From contig JAFGKV010000143.1 of assembly GCA_016928395.1 (NCBI GenBank), positions 1-63,148 on the forward strand: 63,148 nt of DNA, in the 5' to 3' direction. This document shows positions 41,353-48,777 of the stretch, piece after piece. Positions within the stretch are counted from its first letter, which is position 1. Every line of letters begins with the position of its first letter. Below the pieces are notes generated by a model. The model saw only the letters and a program-made list of their open reading frames with translations, had not been told where the DNA came from and did no database searches. A program made the translations under genes and the position numbers. The DNA comes from Candidatus Fermentibacterota bacterium (GTDB lineage: Bacteria > JAFGKV01).

Positions 41353-41888
41353 GCGGGGAGGCTCGCCATGACTCGCCGACCGATGGCTTGGACGGCGGCC
41401 CGGGTTCGCGGCGTGTCCACCGCGGCCAGGATTTGTACGTAGAGGTCTCCCCTCACCATAAACAGGCTGGCCTCCGCGAAGTAGCCGCCGAACTCGGCGT
41501 CTTCGGCTGCGTCAGGGGGTTTCTCCAGCGCATGCATGGCCGATGCCTGGTCTCCCTGATCGTAGAGGAAGACCTCCACGTAGTCGCCACTCTCCGAATG
41601 GAGGAAGGAGTGAACCTGCAACCGCCGGAATCCATGAGCCAAGTAGACGTCCGCTCCTCCGTTTATCTTGGCGTACAGCTCCCCGGGGCCGAAGGTTTCG
41701 GGTTCGAAGGCCTCCTCCCACCCTTCGCCCAGCGCTGCCGGATCAATGGCCAGGCCGGTCACGCCCGTCGTTTCTTCCGGTTGGAGTTCTGGCTGCGGCA
41801 GGTCCTCCGGACCGGAGTGAAGCCCCAGGATCATCACACCCACGGCAATGACCACCAGGGGAAACACCGAGAGGACGCAGCGAACCAT
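41349..41888 (-). CDS. DUF6599-like exported protein
   Basis: This 179-residue protein starts with a single hydrophobic segment (VRCVLSVFPLVVIAVGVMILGL), a signal anchor. It then has the DUF6599-type pattern: FGPGELYAKINGGADVYLAHGFRRLQVHSF, then DYVEVFLYDQGDQASAMHAL. The function is unknown. ATG 41888 was chosen because it gives a membrane-targeted protein starting 13 bases after the subtilase stop; the longer frame to 42119 lies inside the subtilase gene. It is part of the subtilase-DUF6599-DUF362 operon. Confidence 0.75.
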   Translation of the reverse strand: MVRCVLSVFPLVVIAVGVMILGLHSGPEDLPQPELQPEETTGVTGLAIDPAALGEGWEEAFEPETFGPGELYAKINGGADVYLAHGFRRLQVHSFLHSESGDYVEVFLYDQGDQASAMHALEKPPDAAEDAEFGGYFAEASLFMVRGDLYVQILAAVDTPRTRAAVQAIGRRVMASLPA

Positions 41889-41901
41889 GCCGAACACCGA
41901 C

Positions 41902-44292
41902 CTAGGGTGATCCCACGGTGAGCTCCCACACGATGTCGCCGGCCGTGTTGGACGGCGCCGAACGGTTGCCGGCCGCATCGGCCGCGATGATGCGATAGAA
42001 GTACTGCTCGCCGGGCGCGGCCCCCGCGGCAGGATCAATCCACGTGCACGGCGGGGGATTGCCCAAGAGAGTGTGCAACTCCCCACCGAGCGCAGGCACA
42101 TAGTGCCCCATACCGGCACGATAGATGTCGTACCTGGTCACCCCCACATTGTCGCCGGGGTTGCTCCAGGTCAGCCGGATGCCGTTCACGGGGCCGGGTC
42201 CCGCCATGAGGTCTCCGATGCACCCCGGGGACTCCGTATCCGGCGTGCCGCCACCCAGGTCGCCCGTGACCACCACGGCGAAAGGCTGGGGACCGTAAGG
42301 GATGTTATGGCCGCGCACGGTTATGGAGTAGCTTCCGGCTGCCGGCGTGTTGAACTGGGCGCATTCCACCACGTTTCTTCGGTCGGCACTGCCGCCGGTA
42401 CATGATTGACCGCCTGAGTACACATTGCCGAGATAGAACCCCGTGGGAGCAGTGACTTCCAGATCGAGGTCGTTTACCAGGGCAACGCCCGTTCCCTGGG
42501 CCGCGGGATAGTCGGTCCAGACCAACACAATCTCCAAGGGCTGCGACGTCCCCGCAGTGTAGGCGTATGTCCGCGTCTGGCCGGTGGTAATGCCCACCGA
42601 CTCATCCACCACGCTGAGTTGGCGAGGATCAGCCGGGAAGTAGAGGGCGTCGTCCAGCAGTATCCGTCCCCAGCCCTGGTTATTGTCAGGGAAGGTGCCG
42701 CCGATGGTCGTCCCGGAGTTGACCAGCGTCGCCTTGATTAGTGCCGCCGACGGAAGAAAGGCATTGGCTGGAACCGGGACTCCGGTGGGGTAGTAGCCTT
42801 CGGTGAAGTACTGGCGCACCAGAAGCCCGGCGGCCGCCGAGGCGGGCGTGGCCATGCTGGTTCCCCTGAAGGGGTTTCCCTGCACATTGCAGGTCTGGGA
42901 AGGAGGATTGCCGGTGGTGTTGTTGGCCGAGTTGATATAGTTGCCAGTCTCGCCCCCCGGCGCCACGATTGTCGGCTTGCGGCGAGTGTCATAGGCCGGC
43001 CCGCGGCTGGAGTAGGAGGCCATGAGGTGCTGGCTGGGGGCCTGTTGGGTCGCACCCACGGATACGCAGTTCTTGGCCGTGGCCGGGCTGCCGATGGTGC
43101 CCGAGTTGGGGCCGGCATTGCCCATGGCGAAGAAGATGAGGAAGTTCTTGTGATTCCACATGAAGTTGTCGACATCCTGCGCCATGGAGTCATAGGTGTT
43201 CGAGGAGGATCCCCAGCTGTTCGTGTGGAGGTAGGCGCCGTCATTGAGAGAGTTCAGATACGAGGGCTCTAGGTCGCTCGGAATGTTGACCGATCCTGTC
43301 GAGCACGCCCAGGAATCGTCCTGGCCCACGTCCTGGAATGTCAGACGCGCCTTGTAGGCGAGGCCATTGTACGCGGAGTTGGTTCCGAAGATGTCCTCCC
43401 CGAGGACCGTACCCGTGACATGGGTGCCGTGACCGTCGGCGCACCCGTCATACGCCGCACCCCCGGTGAGACGGTATGCCTGCACCTTGCGGTGGTTGGC
43501 GCCGAAGGAGTCGCCCTCGGGATCTCGGAAGAAACAGGAGTTGTAGTCGAGCCCCGAGTCCATGATGCCGATGATCTGCCCTTCGCCGTGAAGCCCCCGG
43601 TCCCACGCAGGGGTGCCATCCGTCTGGTTGCTCTGGAGCACCCACTTCGTACGGTTATTGAGCAGGAAGCACTCGGGTATCTCCTCGATCCATTCGACTC
43701 CGTTCATGCGGGCGAGGGGATGGACGAGTTCCGGTGGGGCGTGCACCACCAGCAGATCGCCCAGGGGTTTGGTGATGATCTCCCGCACTTCGCCACCCAT
43801 TGCTTCCACCTCGTCGGCGAGGACTGAACCCCGCTCCGTGGGGAACAGCCGGACCTTGAGCCACAGAAGTGGATCCTCGGCCCGGGCCGGGTGCATGAAT
43901 GTCTGGTTTCCCACGGTCGACGCGATCTTGAAGGCCGGATGATACGGCCCGACCCACGTGACCCCTCCATCGCCCCGCCAAGACAGGATGGCCGCTCCGT
44001 CACCGCGGACTATCCATGCATGGTAGGGCAGATACCGAACGGGTTCGACGCCCCCCTGGCGAAGCCCTTCTAGGGCCGTTTCGGTTGTCGGCCCGTCGAA
44101 CTTCACGATGCCATACGTGACGACTCCCGCCTCGAGGCGGCTTGACAGCTCGGGCGGGACCACCGGTCCCCCGGTTCGCGGATCGATGGCATACCTCTGG
44201 AGTATGATCATATCCTCGATCGGCTCGGCGACGCGTGCCTGAGCAATCATGAGAGGCAGCACCACAAGGAATCCAAGACACCGAATCATCAC
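41902..44292 (-). CDS. Secreted subtilisin-like serine protease (S8) with FN3 domain
   Basis: This 796-residue exported protease has a signal peptide (MIRCLGFLVVLPLMIAQARVA), a propeptide-like region (about 25-200) and a subtilase domain with all catalytic residues: Asp in IIGIMDSGLDYN, His in GHGTHVTG, the oxyanion Asn in FAMGNAGPNSG and Ser in FRGTSMATPASA. A proprotein-convertase-like beta sandwich follows (about 570-680: LVWTDYPAAQG…VNDLDLEV), then a fibronectin III domain (about 695-790). GGAGGG precedes the ATG and a near-consensus promoter lies 50-80 bases upstream. It heads the operon with DUF6599 and DUF362. Confidence 0.92.
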   Translation of the reverse strand: MMIRCLGFLVVLPLMIAQARVAEPIEDMIILQRYAIDPRTGGPVVPPELSSRLEAGVVTYGIVKFDGPTTETALEGLRQGGVEPVRYLPYHAWIVRGDGAAILSWRGDGGVTWVGPYHPAFKIASTVGNQTFMHPARAEDPLLWLKVRLFPTERGSVLADEVEAMGGEVREIITKPLGDLLVVHAPPELVHPLARMNGVEWIEEIPECFLLNNRTKWVLQSNQTDGTPAWDRGLHGEGQIIGIMDSGLDYNSCFFRDPEGDSFGANHRKVQAYRLTGGAAYDGCADGHGTHVTGTVLGEDIFGTNSAYNGLAYKARLTFQDVGQDDSWACSTGSVNIPSDLEPSYLNSLNDGAYLHTNSWGSSSNTYDSMAQDVDNFMWNHKNFLIFFAMGNAGPNSGTIGSPATAKNCVSVGATQQAPSQHLMASYSSRGPAYDTRRKPTIVAPGGETGNYINSANNTTGNPPSQTCNVQGNPFRGTSMATPASAAAGLLVRQYFTEGYYPTGVPVPANAFLPSAALIKATLVNSGTTIGGTFPDNNQGWGRILLDDALYFPADPRQLSVVDESVGITTGQTRTYAYTAGTSQPLEIVLVWTDYPAAQGTGVALVNDLDLEVTAPTGFYLGNVYSGGQSCTGGSADRRNVVECAQFNTPAAGSYSITVRGHNIPYGPQPFAVVVTGDLGGGTPDTESPGCIGDLMAGPGPVNGIRLTWSNPGDNVGVTRYDIYRAGMGHYVPALGGELHTLLGNPPPCTWIDPAAGAAPGEQYFYRIIAADAAGNRSAPSNTAGDIVWELTVGSP

Positions 44293-44343
44293 ATCTGCCC
44301 TCCAAAGGGATGTACGACCGCTACCAGCACGCCCACCAGACCA

Positions 44344-44372
44344 TTGTTAGGATGAGCAGAGATTGTTGTCAA
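44344..44372 (-). promoter_or_regulatory. Sigma70-type promoter for the subtilase operon
   Basis: On the minus strand TTGACA (44372-44367), a 17-base spacer and TAACAA (44349-44344, followed by T) stand about 52 bases before the subtilase ATG. It is in the divergent gap with the DUF6754 operon, whose own promoter was not identified. Confidence 0.62.
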
Positions 44373-44688
44373 CGGCATTGCGGCAGCGTCCGTCCGTCTG
44401 AGCTCGCATCGTGCGTACGCGAGGGCGAGAAAACAGCAATGCGGAAAAAGGAGATCGGGCGTGTCTGACTCCGATCTCCCGTACCATTCACCGAATGATA
44501 CAGCCCCCATCATTCCATGCCGTGGGTCTGGGACTTCGAGCTCCCTGCGTCGGATTTCCCACGGACCCGCGGCGTTCATGCATCACCTCTTCCGGGAAAC
44601 CTCGGCGTTTGTCTGGACAGGCCACGGATCGGCGCCTACCTTTCTTGCTTCGGTTTCGATCACTCGTGTCCCCGAGGACCGCAACGGC

Positions 44689-45801
44689 ATGATGTATTCG
44701 ATCGTCCCTCTACTCGTGGCCGCGTTCCTCTCCTCGGCGGAAGCCGAGGTGCGCATGACCGCGGTGGATACGCCCAACGACGGCGGCGGCTCCATAACCC
44801 TCCGCTGGATCCCGTTGGTCCAGACGGAATACGCCGAGTCGGTCTCTGTCTTGGGGCTCTATCGCCGCGACGGCCTCGGCGGCGAACGCATCGGGCTGGC
44901 GGAACTTGCCCTCGGGGACAGTGCATTCATCGATGAGGACGTGGTGAACCGCCAGCGGTACGTCTACGAGATCGAAGCAGAGTTTCCGTCGTCCACCGCC
45001 ATCCTGGGCACGGCAGAAGGAACTGCGGCGACCCAGTGGTTCCGCACCGACCGGTCCGCGGTGTTCGTGGCCGTGGTGGTCTTCACCGGGCTTCTCCTCT
45101 GGTTCACCTACCACGCTCGATCAGGCCGGCGAATGTTCATTCGGCGTATCGCCGGCCTGGAGGCCGTGGAAGAAGCGGTGGGTCGCGCCACCGAGATGGG
45201 CAAGCCCATCATGTACATCCCCGGCATCAGCTCCATGGATGATGTGGCCACCATCGCCTCCATCCAGATCCTGGCGCAGGTGGCCAAGAAGGCCGGCGAG
45301 TATGGCACCCGGCTCATGGTGCCCAACCGCGACCCCATCGTGATGGCGGTCGCCCAGGAAATCGTCAAAGAGTCGTATAACCAGATAGGCAGGCCCGATC
45401 TCTACAATCATGATGACATCTACTACGTAACCTACAGCCAGTTCGGCTATGCCGCCGCAGTCAGCGGCATCATGCTCCGAGAGCGCCCGGCCACAAACTT
45501 CCTTCTGGGCATGTTCTACGCGGAATCTCTCATACTGTCGGAGACCGGCAACACCACGGGCGCGATCCAGATCGCCGGCACCGACTCAGATGCCCAGTTG
45601 CCGTTTTTCATCACGTCCTGTGACTACACGCTTATCGGGGAAGAGCTCTACGCGGCCAGCGTCTACCTCTCCCGCGAGCCCATGCTCCTGGGCAGCCTCA
45701 AGGCGCAGGACTATGCCAAAGCCTTGCTCCTAGCCCTGACCGCCATCGGCGTCGTGCTCTCCATCGCCGGCATCCCCCAGTTTGCCCGAGCGTTCCACTG
45801 A
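44689..45801 (+). CDS. DUF6754 membrane protein
   Basis: This 370-residue protein has a signal peptide (MMYSIVPLLVAAFLSSAEA), an extracytoplasmic FN3-like domain (about 20-120), a transmembrane helix (VFVAVVVFTGLLLWFTYHA) and a cytosolic domain. The last has the conserved DUF6754 pattern: KPIMYIPGISSMDDVATIASIQILAQVAKK, LMVPNRDPIVMAVAQEIVK, YYVTYSQFGYAAAVSGIMLRERPATNFLLGMF and AIQIAGTDSDAQLPFFITSCDYTLIGEELYAAS. A last helix lies near the C-terminus. Function unknown. ATG 44689 was chosen because the signal peptide starts there. It heads a four-gene membrane operon and overlaps the next gene by one base. Confidence 0.8.
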   Translation: MMYSIVPLLVAAFLSSAEAEVRMTAVDTPNDGGGSITLRWIPLVQTEYAESVSVLGLYRRDGLGGERIGLAELALGDSAFIDEDVVNRQRYVYEIEAEFPSSTAILGTAEGTAATQWFRTDRSAVFVAVVVFTGLLLWFTYHARSGRRMFIRRIAGLEAVEEAVGRATEMGKPIMYIPGISSMDDVATIASIQILAQVAKKAGEYGTRLMVPNRDPIVMAVAQEIVKESYNQIGRPDLYNHDDIYYVTYSQFGYAAAVSGIMLRERPATNFLLGMFYAESLILSETGNTTGAIQIAGTDSDAQLPFFITSCDYTLIGEELYAASVYLSREPMLLGSLKAQDYAKALLLALTAIGVVLSIAGIPQFARAFH

Positions 45802-46433
45802 TGTTCAGACGAACCATTCCCACCATCCTTGCCTTCGTGGTGGGCGTGTTCATGATCGTGCAGTTCTTCGTGCCCCATCCCGTGCTGCAGACACTGTACA
45901 ACATGGTCTTGGATTGGAAACAGGTCGTGTTCGGCTGCGTGCTCATCGTGGGAACTCTGACCCTCGTGCGTCACCATGCGGTCAGGATACGATTCCGGAA
46001 GCAGGGCTATGGGTACAGCGTCATCGCCTTGGTCAGCCTGTTCGCCATGGTGCTGGCCGGCGCCGTATGGGGCATCGAGAAGGGGCCGTATCCGTGGCTC
46101 TTCGACTATGTGCAGATCCCGGGCCAGGCGACGATGTTCAGCTTGCTGGGGTTCTTTATTGCCACGGCGGCCTATCGCTCGTTCCGGGCCCGCAATGTCA
46201 CGGCCACGCTGCTCTTACTGTCGGGAGTGATCGTCATGCTGGGCAGGGTCCCGGCGGGCGAGCACATCGCCGTGGCGGGGGTGTCCTTGTCCGATCTGGC
46301 GACGTGGATCCTGGACTATCCTAACAATGCTGCGAAGCGTGGCATCCTCATAGGGGTTGGCTTGGGGATGACCTCCACCGCATTGAAGATCATCATTGGC
46401 ATCGAGCGGTCGTACCTGGGGAAAGGAGACTGA
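45801..46433 (+). CDS. Polytopic membrane protein of the DUF6754 operon
   Basis: This 210-residue protein has six or so hydrophobic helices (IPTILAFVVGVFMIVQFFV, VVFGCVLIVGTLTLV, VIALVSLFAMVLAGAVWGI, MFSLLGFFIATAAYRSF, TLLLLSGVIVMLG, GILIGVGLGMTSTALKIII). No family was recognised. Its ATG begins at the last base of the upstream stop, and the next gene starts three bases after its stop, so the three products are likely made in balanced amounts and may form one complex. Confidence 0.82.
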   Translation: MFRRTIPTILAFVVGVFMIVQFFVPHPVLQTLYNMVLDWKQVVFGCVLIVGTLTLVRHHAVRIRFRKQGYGYSVIALVSLFAMVLAGAVWGIEKGPYPWLFDYVQIPGQATMFSLLGFFIATAAYRSFRARNVTATLLLLSGVIVMLGRVPAGEHIAVAGVSLSDLATWILDYPNNAAKRGILIGVGLGMTSTALKIIIGIERSYLGKGD

Positions 46434-46436
46434 GGC

Positions 46437-47285
46437 ATGGCCGACTCCAGTCGAATGACCCGCACCATCATCTACTGGGGTGTCGCCCTGTCCATCGTTA
46501 TCCCGCTGCTGCGGCCTATCGGTTTCACCACCGAAGTGTCCTCCCAGGTGCGCGACGTGTACGATTTCATCGAGGCCATGCCAGAGAACAGCCCCGTGAT
46601 CATGAGCTTCGATTATGAGCCGGCCACCCTCGCCGAACTGGATCCCATGGCTGAGGCGATGCTCAAACACCTGTTCCGTAAGAATGCCAGGGTCATGGGC
46701 ATGACCCTGCTTCCGGGCGGCGTGGGCCTGGCGGAAAACCTGCTCCGCCAGGAGGCGGCGGCCGCGAACATGGAGTATGGGCACAACTGGCTCTTTCTCG
46801 GATATGTCCCCGATGGCACGGCGGCCATGCTGCGTATGGGTGAAAACGTAGCCATGGTGTTCCCGACCGATCAGTACGGCACTCCCCTGGACTCATTCCC
46901 CATGATGCGCGGCGTGAAGAACTACCGGCACATCGGGTTGGTTATCTGTTACTCTTCCACGGCGATGCCGCAGCTATGGGCCCAGTACGCCCATGACCGG
47001 TACGGTGCCGCCGTTGCCGTGGGGGCGACCGCGGTGGAAGCCGTGCGGCTGTACCCCTACCACGACTCCGGCCAGATGGTAGGGTTCTTGGGCGGCCTCA
47101 AGGGCGCGGCGGAGTATGAGACTCTCATCGAGTCCCCCGGTGACGGTATCCGGGGCATGGACGCCCAGACGATCTCACACGTGTTCATCGTGGTAATGAT
47201 CATTCTGGGCAATGTGGGCTACGCAGCGTCCACGTGGCGCAGCAAAGGCGCCCCAAGCGGGAGGACCCATGCACCCGTCGCCTGA
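46437..47285 (+). CDS. Membrane-anchored protein of the DUF6754 operon
   Basis: This 282-residue protein has an N-terminal helix (IIYWGVALSIVIPLLRPIGF), a large soluble region (about 40-245) and a C-terminal helix (HVFIVVMIILGNVGYAAS). The soluble part has alternating strands and helices (SPVIMSFDYEPATLAELDPMAEAMLKHLF, ARVMGMTLLPGGVGLAENLL, HIGLVICYSSTAMPQLWAQYAHDRYGAAVAVGATAVEA) like a Rossmann-type fold. No family was recognised. GAAAGGAG precedes the start. It overlaps the next gene by 17 bases. Confidence 0.8.
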   Translation: MADSSRMTRTIIYWGVALSIVIPLLRPIGFTTEVSSQVRDVYDFIEAMPENSPVIMSFDYEPATLAELDPMAEAMLKHLFRKNARVMGMTLLPGGVGLAENLLRQEAAAANMEYGHNWLFLGYVPDGTAAMLRMGENVAMVFPTDQYGTPLDSFPMMRGVKNYRHIGLVICYSSTAMPQLWAQYAHDRYGAAVAVGATAVEAVRLYPYHDSGQMVGFLGGLKGAAEYETLIESPGDGIRGMDAQTISHVFIVVMIILGNVGYAASTWRSKGAPSGRTHAPVA

Positions 47286-47895
47286 TCCCGGCATCTGGCT
47301 CGCCGCCATTCTGACCTTGGCGGGGTTCTCGTTTCTATGGAGAGACAATCCGTTCTTCAAGGTCATGGAGCACATGCTGGTCGGCGTGTCGGCGGGGTAC
47401 TACCTCGTTCAGTACGCCTATTCGGCCTTGTACAAGAAGCTGTATGTTCCGCTAGTGGTACAGGGGAACCTCCTGTTTGCCGGGTGCGCGATACTGGGGC
47501 TCATGGTGTTCGCCAGGTTGTTCCCCAAACGCTCGTGGCTCAGCCGCTATCCCGTTGCCTTCTATGTGGCGGCCGGTGCCGGCTACAGCATTCCCTCCAC
47601 CATTCAGGCGCGGGTGGTGAAACAGATGCAGGTCACCATGGTAAACTTCCTGGATCAGGGGTCGGTCATCGCTGTGATCTCCGGATTCCTGCTGTTCCTC
47701 GGCGTGGTGACCGTCCTGTTGTACTTCTTCTTCTCCGCCGAGCACAGGGGAGTGCTAGGCGCTGCATCCAAGATCGGAATTGTAACCTTGATGATCGGAT
47801 TCGGCGCGTCGTTCGGCTACACGGTCATGAGCCGCATCACGCTGCTGATCGGGAGGTTCCAGTTCCTGCTGGGAGACTGGTTGGGATTTCTCTAG
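47269..47895 (+). CDS. Polytopic membrane protein, fourth gene of the DUF6754 operon
   Basis: This 208-residue protein has about six helices (IWLAAILTLAGFSFLW, HMLVGVSAGYYLVQYAY, LLFAGCAILGLMVFARLF, YPVAFYVAAGAGYSIP, VIAVISGFLLFLGVVTVLLYFF, IGIVTLMIGFGASFGYTVM). A soluble loop carries TIQARVVKQMQVTMVNFL. No family was recognised. ATG 47269 with GGGAGGACCC before it was preferred to a start at 47212. Both ends lie close to neighbours: it overlaps the previous gene and the next begins 16 bases on. Confidence 0.8.
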   Translation: MHPSPDPGIWLAAILTLAGFSFLWRDNPFFKVMEHMLVGVSAGYYLVQYAYSALYKKLYVPLVVQGNLLFAGCAILGLMVFARLFPKRSWLSRYPVAFYVAAGAGYSIPSTIQARVVKQMQVTMVNFLDQGSVIAVISGFLLFLGVVTVLLYFFFSAEHRGVLGAASKIGIVTLMIGFGASFGYTVMSRITLLIGRFQFLLGDWLGFL

Positions 47896-47910
47896 CTTTG
47901 GAGGGGGAAC

Positions 47911-48600
47911 ATGCCTACTCGACTTACGTGGCTTGGCCATTCGGCGTTTCTCGTGGAAATGGGCGCCCATCGGTTGCTCATCGACCCATTCCTGACGGGC
48001 AATCCGCAGGCAAACATGAGCCCCGATGATGTCCAAGTCGATTTTGTTCTGGTGACCCACGGCCACGGGGATCACCTGGGCGACACGGTGGCTATCGCCC
48101 AACGTACGGGGGCGACGGTGATCTCCAACTACGAGATCATTACCTATTTATCGTCCCATCATGGCATTACGAAGGTCAGCCCACAGCACCTCGGCGGCCT
48201 CGTCCACTATCCGTGGGGGTCGCTGAAGCTTACCCCGGCGATGCACGGCTCCAGCCTGCCGGATGGTTCCTACGGCGGCAACCCCGCCGGCCTGCTGCTT
48301 CGGCGAGACGGAGCGACGGTGTACCACGCCGGCGACACCGGGCTGTTCGGCGACATGGCGCTCATCGGCGAGGAGGGCATCGACGTGGCGTTGCTTCCCG
48401 TTGGCGACCGGTTCACCATGGGTCCATCCGATGCGCTTCGCGCGCTTCGCCTCCTTCGACCAAACGTGGTGATTCCCATGCACTACAATACATTCGACGG
48501 GATTGCCCAGGACATCGCGCCCTGGGCGGATGAAGTAACCCGCACCGGTCTTGCGATGCCGGTGCTGCTCTCCCCGGGCCAGAGCTACGCGGTCAACTGA
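47911..48600 (+). CDS. UPF0173 metallo-beta-lactamase-fold hydrolase
   Basis: This 229-residue cytosolic metallo-hydrolase is of the UPF0173/UlaG-like type. It has THGHGDHLGD (metal motif 2), the family's LTWLGHSAFLVE start with IDPFL, YGGNPAGLLLRRDGATVYHAGDTGLFGDM, LLPVGDRFTMGP and IPMHYNTF. The physiological substrate is unknown for the family. GGAGGGGG lies before its ATG. It directly follows the membrane operon and may be its last gene. Confidence 0.92.
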   Translation: MPTRLTWLGHSAFLVEMGAHRLLIDPFLTGNPQANMSPDDVQVDFVLVTHGHGDHLGDTVAIAQRTGATVISNYEIITYLSSHHGITKVSPQHLGGLVHYPWGSLKLTPAMHGSSLPDGSYGGNPAGLLLRRDGATVYHAGDTGLFGDMALIGEEGIDVALLPVGDRFTMGPSDALRALRLLRPNVVIPMHYNTFDGIAQDIAPWADEVTRTGLAMPVLLSPGQSYAVN

Positions 48601-48777
48601 CCACCTGATCTTCGCCCCGGTAACGGCCTCTGTGGGCTGGGGGCCATCGCCCCAGCCTGATCACGGCAAAACCAGGTGCCAGGAGACATGCGGCCCTAAG
48701 GTGTCAAGCGGTTTCGCACGCAGGCTTGCCCGGCGCGCCTGCCCCCGGGAGGCCCGGCCTCGAGGAGAGCCCGCCGC

